Assembly (NCBI RefSeq): GCF_937616625.2
Contig: NC_065572.1
Span: 41,691,653-41,755,652, forward strand
Length of the DNA stretch: 64,000 nucleotides
Direction: 5' to 3'
From: Mercurialis annua
Lineage: Eukaryota > Streptophyta > Magnoliopsida > Malpighiales > Euphorbiaceae
Shown here: piece by piece, positions 1-11,494 of the stretch
Layout of the letters: each line of letters begins with the position of its first letter
How positions within the stretch are numbered: the stretch's first letter is position 1
Notes under the pieces: model-generated
What the model saw: the letters and a program-made list of their open reading frames with translations, nothing else
Told to the model about the DNA's origin: nothing
Databases searched by the model: none
Translations under genes and position numbers: made by a program

Positions 1-1380
1 GTCTCAAGTCTATTTAACGCGTCGTTCCGATTACCTAAGTATGGTTTAGTTATATTACGCAAAGTGTGCGTGAAAAGTTACGCTAGATAAGTATGTCACT
101 TCTCGATTCTCTTCAACGCGTTGTTCTGATTACCTAAGCATGGTTAGGTTATTTTACGCAAACTATGCGTGAAGACTAACAATAAATTAGTATGTCGCGT
201 CACACGCGTCGTTCTGATTACCTAAGCATGGTTAGGTTATATTACGCAAAGTTTGTGTGGAAAGTGACGCTAGATTAGTATGTCGCGTCTCAATTCACTT
301 TAACGCGTTGTACCGATTACCTAAGCATGGTTAGGTTATGTTATGCAAAGTGTGCGTGAAAAGTGACACTATATTAGTATGTCGTCTCTCAAGTCTCTTT
401 AATGCGTCGTTCCGATTACCTAAGCATGGTTAGGTTGTATTACATAAAGTGTGCGTGAAAAGTGATATTAGATTAGTATGGCGCGTCTCAAGTCTTTTTA
501 ATGCGTCGTTCCGATTACCTAAGCATGGTTAGGTTATATTACGCATAGTGTGAGTGAAAAGTGACAATAGATTAGTATGTCGCATCTCAAGTCTCTTAGA
601 CGTGTGTTCCGATTACCTAAGCATGGTAAGGTTATATTACGCAAAGTGTGCCTGAAAAGTGACGCTATATTAGTATGTCGCTTCTCAAGTCTCTTTAACG
701 TCCCGTTCTGATTAACTAAGCATGGTTAGGTTATATTACACAAAGTGTGCGTGAAAAGTGACGCTAGATTAGTATGTCGCGTCTCAACGCTCTTTAATGT
801 GTCTTTCCGATGACATAAGCATGCTTAGGTTATATTACGCAGAGTGCGCGTGAAAAGCGACAATAGATTAGTATGTCGCGTCTCAAGTCTCTTTAAGGCG
901 TCGTTTCGATTATCATGCTTTTGTCGCGTCATAAGTCTCTCTAACGCATCGTTCCGATTACCGAAGCATGGATAGGTTATATTACGCAGAGTGTGCGTAA
1001 AAAATGACGCTAGATAAATATGTCGCACCTCAAGTCTCTTCAACGCGTCGTTCCAATTACGTAAGCATGGATATGTTATATTACGCCAAGTGCGCGTTAA
1101 TAGTTTCGCTAGATTATTATGTCGCGTCACAAGTCTCTTTAACGCGTTGTTGCGATTACTTAAGCATGGTTAGGTTATATTACACAAAGTATGCGTAAAA
1201 AGTGACATAGATTTGTATGTCGCATCTCAAGTCTCTTTAACGCGTCATTTCAATTACCATGCATATGTTACGTTACAAGTCTATCTAACACGTCGTTCCG
1301 ATTACCTAAGCATAGTTAGGTTATAGTACGTAAAGTGTGCGTACAAAGTGACAATAGATTAGTATGTCGCGTCTCAAGTC

Positions 1381-2270
1381 TCTTTAACGCGTTGTTACGA
1401 TTATCTAAGAATGGCTAGGTTATTTTATGCAAATTGTGTGTGAAAAATGATGGTAGATTAGTATGTCGCGTTTCAAGTCTCTTTAATGCGTCGTTCCGAT
1501 TACCGAAGCATGGTTAGGTTACATTACGCAAAGTGTGCGTGAAAAGTGACGTTTAGATTAGTATGCCGTGTCTCCAGTCTCTTTAACGCGTCGTTTCGAT
1601 TACCATGCTTATGTCGCGTCACAAGTCTCTTAATCGCGTCGTTTTGATTACCTATGCATTGTTATGTTTTATCACGCAAAGGATGCTTGAAAAGTGATGC
1701 AAGATTAGTATGTCGCGTCTCAATTTTCTGCAACGCGTTGTTCCGATTACCTAAACATGGTATGATTATATTACGCAAAGTGTGCGTGAAAAGTGACGCG
1801 GGATTAGTATGTCGCGTCTCAAGTCTCTTTAACGCGTTGTTACGATTATCTAAGAATGGTTAGGTTATTTTATGCAAATTGTGTGTGAAAAATGATGGTA
1901 GATTAGTATGTCGCGTTTCAAGTCTCTTTAATGCGTCGTTCCGATTACCGAAGCATGGTTAGGTTACATTACGCAAAGTGTGCGTGAAAAGTGACGTTTA
2001 GATTAGTATGTCGTGTCTCCAGTCTCTTTAACGCGTCGTTTCGATTACCATGCTTATGTCGCGTCACAAGTCTCTTAATCGCGTCGTTTTGATTACCTAT
2101 GCATTGTTATGTTTTATCACGCAAAGGATGCTTGAAAAGTGATGCAAGATTAGTATGTCGCGTCTCAATTTTCTGCAACGCGTTGTTCCGATTACCTAAA
2201 CATGGTATGATTATATTACGCAAAGCGTGCGTGAAAAGTGACGCGGGATTAGTATGTCGCGTCTCAAATT
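1381..2270 (+). repeat. Recent 445-bp tandem duplication inside the satellite
   Basis: Two nearly identical 445-bp units lie head to tail, at 1381-1825 and 1826-2270. Each holds four full monomers plus one 48-bp short form (4 x 99 + 48 = 444, with one extra base). Both units share private variants such as gcaaattgtgtgtgaaaaatg, gacgtttagattag and gcattgttatgttttatcac. Neighbouring monomers lack these, so the pair arose by duplication of the whole block and not by independent monomer copying. The copy of this region near 49150-49500 has only one such unit, so the duplication postdates the larger segmental duplication. Confidence 0.9.
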
Positions 2271-4198
2271 CTCTGTACCGCGTTGTTCCGATTACCTAAG
2301 ATGATTAGGTTATATTACGCAAAGTGAGCGTAAAAAGTGACGCTAGATTTGTATGGCGCGTATCAAGTCTCATTAATGCGTTGTTTCGATTAAGGGTGCG
2401 TGAAAAGTGACGCTAGATTAGTATGTCGCATCTCAATTCTCTTTGACACGTTGTTCCGATTACCTAAGCATGGTTAGGTTATATTACTCAAAGCGTGCGT
2501 GAAAAGTGACGCTAGATTAGTATGTTGCGTCTCAAGTCTGTTTAACTCGTCGTTCTGATTACCTAAGGATGGTTAGTTTATATTTTGCAAAGTGTGCATG
2601 AAAAATGACGCTAGATAAGTATGTCACGTTCTTTTTAACGTGTCATTCCGATTACCTAAGCATGGTTAGGTTGTATTACGCAAATAGTGCTTGAAAAGTG
2701 CCGCTAGATTAATATGTCTCAAGTCTCTTTAAAGCGTTGTTCCGATTACCCATGAATGGTTAGTTTATATTACACAAAGTGTGGGAAAAAAGTAACGCTA
2801 GATTAGTATGACAAGTCTCAAGTCTCATTAACGCGTCGTTCTAAATAGCCGAGCATGGTTAGCTTATATTACGCAAGGTGTGTGTGAAAAGTGACACTAG
2901 ATTAGTATGTCGTGTCTCACGGCTCTTTAATGCGTCGTTCCGATTATCTAAGCATGGTAAGATTATATTACGCAAGCGTGCGTGAAAAGTGAAGCTGGAT
3001 TAGTATGTCGCGTCTCAAGTCCGTTTAACGCATCGTTTAGGTTATATTACGCAAAGTGTGCGTGAAAAGTGATGCTAGACTAGTATGTTTTGTCTCAAGT
3101 ATCTTTAACGCGTTGTTTCGATTACTTAAACATAGTTAGGTTACATTACGCAAAGTGTGCGTGAAAAGTAAAGCTAGATTAATATGTCGTGTCTTAAGTC
3201 TCTTTAACGCGTCGTTTCGATTACCATGCTTATGTTGCGTCACAAGTCACTCAAACGCGCCGTTCCGATTATCTATGCATGGTTAGGTTAGATTACACAA
3301 AGGGTGCGTGAAAAGTGACGCTAGATTAGTACGTCGCCTCTCAATTCTCTTTGACACGTTGTTCCGATTACCTAACCATGGTTAGGTTATATTACACAAA
3401 GCGTCCGTGAAAAGTGACGCTAGATTAGTATGTTGCGTCTCAATTTTGTTTAGCGTGTCGTTCCGATTACTGTATCTTGGTTAGTTTATATTATGCAAAG
3501 TGTGCAGGAAAAGTGATGCTAGATAAGTATATCGCGTTCTTTTTAACGTGTCATTCCGATTACCTAAGCATGGTTAGGTTATATTACGCAAAGAGTGCGT
3601 GAAAAGTGCCGCTAGGTTAGTATGTCGCGTCTCAAGTATCTTTCACGCGTCGTTTCGATTACCCATGAATGGTTAGTTTATCTTACGCAAAGAGTGGGGA
3701 AAAAGTAACGCTAGATTAATATGTCATGTCTCAAGTCTCTTTAACGCGTCGTTCCGATTAGCTAAGCATGGTTAGGTTATATTAAGCAAGGTGTGTGTGA
3801 AAAGTGACGCTAGATTAGTATGTCGCGCCTCAAGGCTCTTTAATGTCTCGTTCCGATTACCTAAGCATGGTTAGGTTATATTATGCAAAGTTTAGGTAAA
3901 TAGTGACGCTAGATTAGTATGTCGCGTCTCAAGTTTCTTTAACACGTCGTTTCGATTAATTAAGCATAGTTAGGTTACATTACGCAAAGTGCGTGTGCAA
4001 AGTAAAGCTAGATTAATATGTCGTGTCTTAAGTCTCTTTGACGCGTCGTTCCGATTACCTAAACATGGTTAGTTTACATTACGCAAAGTGTGCATGAAAA
4101 CTGACGCTAGATAAGTATGTCGCGTTCTTTTTAACGCGTCGTTCCGATTACCTAAGCATGGTTAGGTTATATTACGCAAAGAGTGCGTGAAAAGTGCC

Positions 4199-4203
4199 GC
4201 TAG
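4199..4203. repeat. Target site duplication, left copy (gctag)
   Basis: The five bases gctag directly precede the TG of the left LTR and recur directly after the right LTR at 14261-14265. Five base pairs is the usual duplication for Ty3/gypsy and Ty1/copia integrases. With one copy and the element removed, the satellite reads cgctaggttagtatg, a normal monomer. Confidence 0.95.
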
Positions 4204-6568
4204 TGTCACGACCCAATTTCATCGATCACGACCGGCACTAGGGTATGGGTATGGTTGTACTAAAACCCGTAGCAAGCCTCGCGGAAATCAAATAAACATT
4301 TAAACCTGCAGAAAACTGCTCGGGGGCAGCCGAGACTCCACCCTAGGTCTAACAATTTATATTACAGTTCTAATATAAATAACTTAAATATCTTAAGTGT
4401 TCAAGAGCATGCCTTATATATAACAATATCGTAACCTAGAGTAATCATGCCAAATATAAAAAATCGAATATATCGACAATTGCAAAGTGTAATATCAAAT
4501 GAAATAAATAACTAGTTCTACTGCGGTGTAAGAGTTCGAAAACAGAAACTAGTTTAATAACATAAAAACCTCCGAGGAATCAAAAGAATCGGAGTGGACC
4601 AGCTTTCAAATCATAAACCTGGAAAAGTTGGGAAAACAACGGGGTCAGATATACTGAGATGAGTTCGCAATACTATTTACATTTATTAAGTTTAAAACCC
4701 TTAAATCAAAACATTTTTATACTAATATAATATGATTATGGAAAACAGTATTGAAATGATCCCAGCGTAAGTATGACATAGCATACCGATAAACCTAGAG
4801 TGGACGGGAACAAATCCTTGTCATATATTTATACCAGCATAAGCAAGACTTTAGCCTGCCGTTTCGCAGAGTACTTACCGGTGCACACAGTCTCGATACA
4901 AGCCTATCGAGTAGCTCGTTTCAATCCAGTTCCATAATCCGTAAAAACAGTTCATAAACATTTATAATATCAAAATACGATGCGGTACTTAATAAAGGGG
5001 TAAATAGCACTACAAACTCACTGCTTGCTTATCCACGTGAATCTTGGCAAACAGCTAACCCTGCGTAGACTCCGAAGCACGAGCAGTCGACGGGTCTAAA
5101 ACAATGTATATGTTAAAATTTGAACAACCCCTAACTCTAAGATTACTAGACACCATATAGGACTAGCATCTTAACACAACCAAAGTTCAACATTCGAAAC
5201 ACAGTAATCCCAAAGTCAAAGTACATACATATCCAACCAATACAATAACTAGTTAAATTTAGGTGAGTTCTCGTTTTAAAAAAAAACAATCCAGAGTAAT
5301 ATAATTCAACAACACCTTTTCGAAATCCAACATATCCCATAGTAGTGTGCTAGCCATATATCAACTATATGCTTAACACAACATGTCGGGCGACACAAGT
5401 CTAACCCGACCCAACCAGAGTAAAATCCAAAGTTAAATCCTTTAAAATGAAACCAATGTATTTGAAAACAAGGAACTCATTATAAGTTTAACCAAAATTC
5501 AAACCAATACCACAAATAGCAACTATAACCAATAGACTGTCAACGCTTGACAATTCCACCCGGAGTTCATATTTCTCAATTTAAACACATTAAGTGTAAA
5601 TAAACATGACTCCAAAACACATGAAATAATAAACTCAGATCTGAACTGTACACTTAGATAGCCTTTAAAATTATTGTAAAATAATTCTACCTTAAATGCC
5701 ATAACAACAATTTGTTATCCAAATAACCCAAGGTAAACAAACATCCTTTATATACTCAAACGATTTCCAGTCATATGTAAATATTCTTAAAACAACGTTT
5801 TATTCCAATTAAAACCACCTTTAACATATAATCTAGCCTTAGTCAATTATATCCAATCACCCAAAGTAGGAATTTCCCATTAACAATCTTTTAACCTTCA
5901 AAATAACATTTTCAGCTTCTAGTTTAAAGTTCAAAACAGAATTTAATTCCACAACTTAACCCTAAATGATACATTATTTCATTTAAACGATTCCTCCAAT
6001 CACCCAATGTATTGTTAAACATCTAACAACCTATGATTCATTTACTTTGAAATGTCCAGATTTTTAATAAAGGCTTAAAACAGAATTATAAATCAAGAAC
6101 GACAACAACTCCATATAACCCTTCAATCAAACAAATATTCCAATCATCCAATGTATAGCCAACATCAATAAGCCACAACCAATACACATAGATTCTTTCC
6201 AGAATTTCAAATCAAAGCAAAACAGAAAATATAAAGCCAAAACACCCAAGTATAGATTCATACAACAATTTAGCAATCTCTATACCATATAAGAAGGGAT
6301 TAGAACCACATACCTCTGGATTAGACTAAGAACAATAAAACCCATAAATCAATCAACCCAAATCAGCCTACAACCACACACATATAGGGATATAGGATTT
6401 AGAATTGCTAGAATTGAAGAACTAGAGATAAACCACAAAGGAAAGATTACAAACACTTACCAAGGATTAAAATTGAGAGAAATGTTGATAGGAATGAGTT
6501 AGAATATGACTCCAGCCGTTTTAGGGTTTTAAAAGTCGAAGGAAAAGAGTTTAGGTCGAATAAGGGGT

Positions 6569-6578
6569 CTTTAAATAG
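6569..6578 (-). promoter_or_regulatory. TATA-like box in 3' LTR of element 1
   Basis: On the minus strand this reads ctatttaaag. It lies about 400 nt into the LTR from the U3 end and just downstream of the GC-rich motif cluster at 6604-6688. The same string sits at 13849-13858 in the other LTR. The position suits a core promoter, but nothing proves transcription. Confidence 0.45.
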
Positions 6579-6603
6579 AAAAACAGCGAACTGAACAGTG
6601 CAA

Positions 6604-6688
6604 GTTCGCGCCCGCTAAGTATAGTTCGCACCCCCTAACTTCAACAACATTATTTAGCGACCGCTAACTATAGTTCGCGCCCGCGAAC
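6604..6688 (-). promoter_or_regulatory. GC-rich palindromic motif cluster in U3 (3' LTR)
   Basis: Four related GC-rich motifs stand out in AT-rich sequence. They are gttcgcgcccgc at 6604, gttcgcaccccc at 6624, a tagcgaccgcta version near 6655, and gttcgcgcccgcgaac at 6673-6688. The last has perfect 7-base arms around a 2-base centre. The cluster lies 25-120 bp upstream of the TATA-like box in element orientation, so it may be an enhancer. Confidence 0.5.
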
Positions 6689-6982
6689 TCAATAAAAACA
6701 CGATCCGACCGACCAGATTTTAGTAAATCCTCTCAGGAACAACTTATCCGAACGGCGGCTCGATCCGACAGTGCAATTGGGAGATATGAACATTTTACTA
6801 AAGCATGTCATATCAGGAAAACACATAAACACTTATTCGATAAGGCTCAGAACCTAGTCAAAAAAACACACCGAAGGTTATGAAAACAAAATCATAGTTT
6901 CAAGGAACCAAAACACCAAAGACCAACCCGAAACACATCGAAAAAATCATCGGAACAAGCCGGAAAAACACGGGGTATTACA

Positions 6983-7020
6983 TTCTCCCCAGCTTATATA
7001 AAATTCGTCCTCGAATTTAA
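6983..7020 (-). other. Polypurine tract and pol C-terminal stub, element 1
   Basis: On the minus strand the sequence reads agctggggagaa directly before the LTR start TGTAATACC. This is the usual purine-rich plus-strand primer. The codons running into it give KFEDEFYISWGE, and the equivalent place in the second element (57663) gives KFEDEFI-stop-EGE. Both resemble the charged C-terminal tail found at the end of many plant Ty3/gypsy polyproteins. No longer pol sequence is readable upstream. Confidence 0.75.
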
Positions 7021-9030
7021 AACATAAAAACAACCCACGTAAAACATAACATAATATTACATAAAAGCCGAACAATAAAAAAAAACGCACATCACCAACG
7101 TGAAAATGCACAAACAAGATACCCCAAGTAACTAATGAAGGTAAAATGTAACAATTCAACAAAACGAGTTATGTCTCCCAAGTAGATTTCTCAAATGAGT
7201 GATCAACCCAACTGGACCATAGCAATACCTTTACTCATCAACTTATGCACTTGCATAAACACAACTTAACAAGTTGTACCTCAAAAGATAACTCAAAACA
7301 CCACTTACATAAATCAACAAACTCAAATCGACACAACGCACATGTGCGCAAAATTATAAATTTGGCAGTTCGGTGCTCCAAACTATTACTTGATTACACA
7401 AAATATAAACCTCCAAGATTATTTAACTATAAACATTAAACATGCTCACAAGGGAGATTACCAAAACTCACTTGAGTTTTAACAGCTATCATAACAACCT
7501 TAACAATGTGCAAGGAGAAGCTCGAAAATCAAATTGTAATTCTTACAATACTAAAATCTAACACTTCAAAATGGAAATCTTGAAATCCTCATTAATAACA
7601 TCAAACAACTCTCGCCACTTACTTAACATCCCTACACCTATTATCCCATATCAAAGCATATAATTAAACTCGTTATATCAAACAAGCGATCTAGTCCAAA
7701 ACTAATTAGATAAGGTTCTCGCCAAAATATACCAGCAAACTTTAAAACATCATGAAAATCAAGCTGTACACACGACAAGGACTAAACTCGACAAAACCAT
7801 TAAACTTAACGAATCCATAAACACGTACTACATACTGACATTCCAAGGAGTATATCACTTTAACTAATGATAACAAAATCTTCAAACCACATACAAACTA
7901 ACTCATTTAGAAAAATTCTTCCACTCGTACCATAAGCAAGCATACATCCCGAAATTACCTAAGGTAATTAAATACCAACATACATACCAATTTTGTACAA
8001 ACCAAATTTTATTCTGCACACAAAAGGTTCAACAACCAAATGAAACGATATCCCACTTTCAATAGCAAAAATTTACAATCAACAGTATTGATCAACCAAC
8101 CTTTACTGTCGAAACCTACTCATCAGAATTCGCAAATCAACTAACTCAGAAATCCGAACCAAACTGAAATTCTCAAAATTATTTCACCAAATATAAATAT
8201 AAATTTGCTAACAAGAGATCACCTAAATCACATTCACCAGTAATCGGGTCATTGGTTATGCTCAAAACCAAACTTATAGGGAAATAATTCAAATTACAAA
8301 ACATTACAACTTCCCTCTTCTCTTTAAAAGACATTAATATCTTATAACTCCTTTTATATTTAAAACCAAAATACTTTTACTGTTGGGAAAACTCCAGTTT
8401 TGAGAACACATTAAAATTTTCAAACATTCATATTTGAATTTACAGTTACACGTTACTTTCAAATAAGTTTTCAAATCTATAAAACTGTTCAACTAACAAA
8501 ATTTTTATTCTCTTTAATTAAAACTTGATAAAATTTTATCCTTTGTCAAAATGGGAAAATAAATTTATATTGAAAATATCCTCGCTCGCACAATATTCTA
8601 TTTAAGTATATCAAAATGTTTAAACAAAATGGAACATGTAAAAACAAAACTTCTTTTAAAATGACAATATATACACACACGTGGAGCATAACCAAATCCC
8701 CTAATTCAACAACTCTCAAATCACAACTCTGAAGTTAGCACGTAAGCCTTCTAATCTGACCTCAAAATCCTATCATACATATTACAACAATAACTAGAGT
8801 GCAACCTTATATCCAATACTACTTCCTACGAAATAAAAAATTATGATATTACAGACCAATCAATCATAACGTAATCATCAATTCAGCACCATCATCACAG
8901 AGTATTTGTCTAGCTACCTTTCGGTAACAGTTTCAAAATCATTTAAAATACATTTATCCCAAAGTGACTCGCGAGTTTGTTTCAAAATATTTTCCTCAAA
9001 ACACTTTATTGATAAAATCCATTTTACGTC

Positions 9031-9064
9031 CAGGGTGATGACATCTCTCATCTCCAAAGAGTTG
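9031..9064 (-). other. 34-bp segment conserved between two element interiors
   Basis: The plus strand begins cagggtgatgacatctctca and ends gagttg. It matches 60566-60599 with one mismatch, while most flanking sequence is diverged. Weaker matches continue to the right, including gatgcatg and gcacaatta. One minus-strand frame is open in both copies and reads NSLEMRDVITL. It could be a remnant of gag or a cis-acting RNA signal. Confidence 0.7.
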
Positions 9065-11091
9065 TATCCAACTCTAATCATTTCTATGCACGTGATGCAT
9101 GTACTATTATGCATGTATCAATTATTAATTTTCTTTTTATTTAGTGAACATACTCAGTGCTCAATGCAATTCCCTATTCGTGACATACAAAATGCATGTT
9201 CATAGTATGTCTGGGCACAATTACGTGATAAAAACATTTCACATACTTTAGCAAATAAACATTTCAAATCAATTTCTCAATAAACATTTGCTAGACATTA
9301 TACTCTGTGAGATGTGCACTCGATAGCCTCAAAATATTTCCCAAATTACATACTTGCAACCACCAAATCATATGATACTAACATAACATATCAAAATGAC
9401 TACACCACTAAATTTCCTTTTGCGAAAATAATTTCCAAATTAACCTCAACCAAACTGAAATTATACTTCAATAAAAACGACGCATACCATAATTATCTAC
9501 GAAACTTACTTTGAGTTTGGGCATCACGCCGTCCAACATAATATAAGCACCAGTGTGATAATACACCGATATATCTCCTCGGGTCAGTATTTCCAATATC
9601 CTTATCTAGGATAATCAGGAACCACCAACCGTTCCAAAGAAATACTTTCCTCATCTTCCATATCAAAACCCAAAGATCTCGACCCATAAACAAAATAATA
9701 AAATAAAACATAAGGGCTAAACAAAAGTTTGACTTAAATATCAATAACAATCATCAATAATAAGCCAAATAAACGCCTATTAGCGACGACCTCATGTGCT
9801 ATTCGCACAACGAGACAAACAAGATAAAACAACTAACATAGCAAAACTTAACCAATATACGAGGCATACTAACACGAACAACACCAACAAGTTATCATTT
9901 TCACCTAACCATAAATCGCCGAAGCATGCCTCATCCCGCATTTAATCCAACTATCTTTCCATATAACAAATCATAACCATTGAAGGCAACTAACATGTCA
10001 GTAAAAGCATTGAGCATGAAACATTCAATTTGATTACTATATAACGACCGACATGGCATACAGAACCCATATAATCTAGTCATATCTCAAATCCCAAAAC
10101 AAAACATGCCACAACATACTCAGAATCGTTGTAATAAAATCAACATTTGGTATGGCATCGATCAAAAGAAAAGCATTTTAAACTCTTTTCAAACCTAAAT
10201 TAATTCGCAATAGTTTTCGAGTTCTAGTCGAGCTCCACAGTTTAAAAATCACTTCTTTAAAAAAAATTATTTACATGAAACAATTGATTAAAATTCCCAA
10301 AGTATTTCAATTTAATAAATCACCGAGTTAGCCGAGTCATTACAACTACCAAGCTCAACTCCCACTTTGGGTGACCCAAGTCAAACCCACAATAACCATT
10401 TATAAAACGTATTCAAAGCATTTATAAATTCGGAAAGAAGCATTTAAATAAAATCTCAATTTTCTTTCAAAAATAGGAGCTCACTTAACCCAAGTATTAA
10501 ACATCAATTCAAAAACTAAAGTGTGAAAAAGGTAAATCACACAACCATTATGTATACACCTAATTTGCCAACCACAAAAATACCAAACATATGACCAACG
10601 ACGCTTCAACGTGGACATACCACATCATGGTAAAAAAAATAACAACAACAATATTAAATCCTCAAAATGGTGAATCATCTCATAAATATTATTATTTAGA
10701 AAATAATCTTTGGTCAATACCAAGCCAACCTAAAATTCTGAAGTACGTGAAATTTATTTTACTTTGAAAATAACCAAAAATCACATTTTTTTGAAAGTAT
10801 TAAAACTAGACTTACCTTCAAATTCTCGTGTCAAAATACCAATCAAATCAAAATAATTTTCTCAATAAAACCAATGCGTGACCAAACAACGCGTAGCCAC
10901 AAATCATGCTTAAACATTTAACACAAAAAACCTTTGAAAGAAACACAAGGCCAACGCATAACGTATTCTCTTATGTGTCAACCTATATGGCAACCAACAA
11001 ATACGGTTAAAGCCAAAGTGTACTCACCAACAAGGAGAGAGCAATCAAATATGCTTGTAATCATCCAAGCATGAAAACAAACAAATAATCA

Positions 11092-11272
11092 CCCAAGGTA
11101 AACATCATATAAGGCACAATAGCCAATAAAACATCTCCCAAAGTAAACATCATATAAGGCACAACAGCCAACCAAAACTTCACCCAAAGTATATCTCATA
11201 TATGGCATAACAGTTAACAAAACGTCACCCAAAGTATATCTAATATATGGCACAACATCCAATAATTAACCC
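11092..11272 (-). repeat. Tandem repeat of about 45 bp, four copies
   Basis: Units start at 11092, 11137, 11183 and 11228. On the plus strand each contains cccaaagtaaacatcatataaggcacaac or a close variant. The repeat sits about 200 bp inside the primer site, in what would be the 5' leader of the element RNA. It is imperfect and probably an old slippage expansion. Confidence 0.8.
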
Positions 11273-11482
11273 AGAGTTCCAAATCAAGCATCAGTAACAC
11301 ATAAGACCGACACTTAACAATCCTATTGATGAAGGTAGAAAGTTTTCAAAACAAAAGATGACGTATCAAAAGACAAGACTTGAATCCTAATTCCGCAGTA
11401 GATCCTACGACTTAACAACACTTAACATGCTTTAAAACAGTAACACATAACATGCAAAAATTGGCCTTGGTTTGAAACCAAA

Positions 11483-11494
11483 GCTCTGAATCCA
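11483..11494 (-). other. Degenerate tRNA primer binding site, element 1
   Basis: The plus strand reads gctctgaatcca. Its complement differs from the initiator-Met tRNA primer site TGGTATCAGAGC only by a two-base swap. It lies four bases inside the 11499 LTR edge and sets the element orientation as minus. Confidence 0.8.

Larger units (their letters stand above)
1..4203 (+). repeat. 99-bp tandem satellite, left block
   Basis: This is head-to-tail satellite DNA that continues beyond the left edge of the window. The monomer is 99 bp in typical copies. Its recurring landmarks, in order, are aagtctctttaacgcg, tcgttccgattacc, taagcatggttagg, ttatattacgcaaag, tgtgcgtgaaaagtgacgc and tagattagtatgtcgcg. 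Some units are a 48-bp short form marked by ttaccatgcttatgtcgcg. Monomers differ at many positions, often where CG has become TG or CA. The block breaks at 4203, where an LTR element inserted, and resumes in phase at 14261. I see no gene in it. The short ORFs are frames through the monomers, which stay in register because 99 and 48 are both multiples of three. I do not recognise the family name. Confidence 0.97.
4204..6982 (-). repeat. 3' LTR of gypsy-like element 1
   Basis: This 2779-bp LTR matches 11499-14260 along its whole length. It keeps the TG/CA termini (tgtcacgaccc at the left, ggggtattaca at the right on the plus strand). It is about 17 bp longer than its partner, mainly because it retains about 16 bp near 5585-5600 that are missing near 12875. 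The outermost roughly 80 bp on the left resemble the LTR starts at 61813 and 63030. Confidence 0.95.

Noticed and set aside
1..4203. CRISPR-like regular repeats
   Set aside because: There is no constant repeat with unique spacers. The whole 99-bp unit is repeated and diverges throughout, which is satellite DNA.
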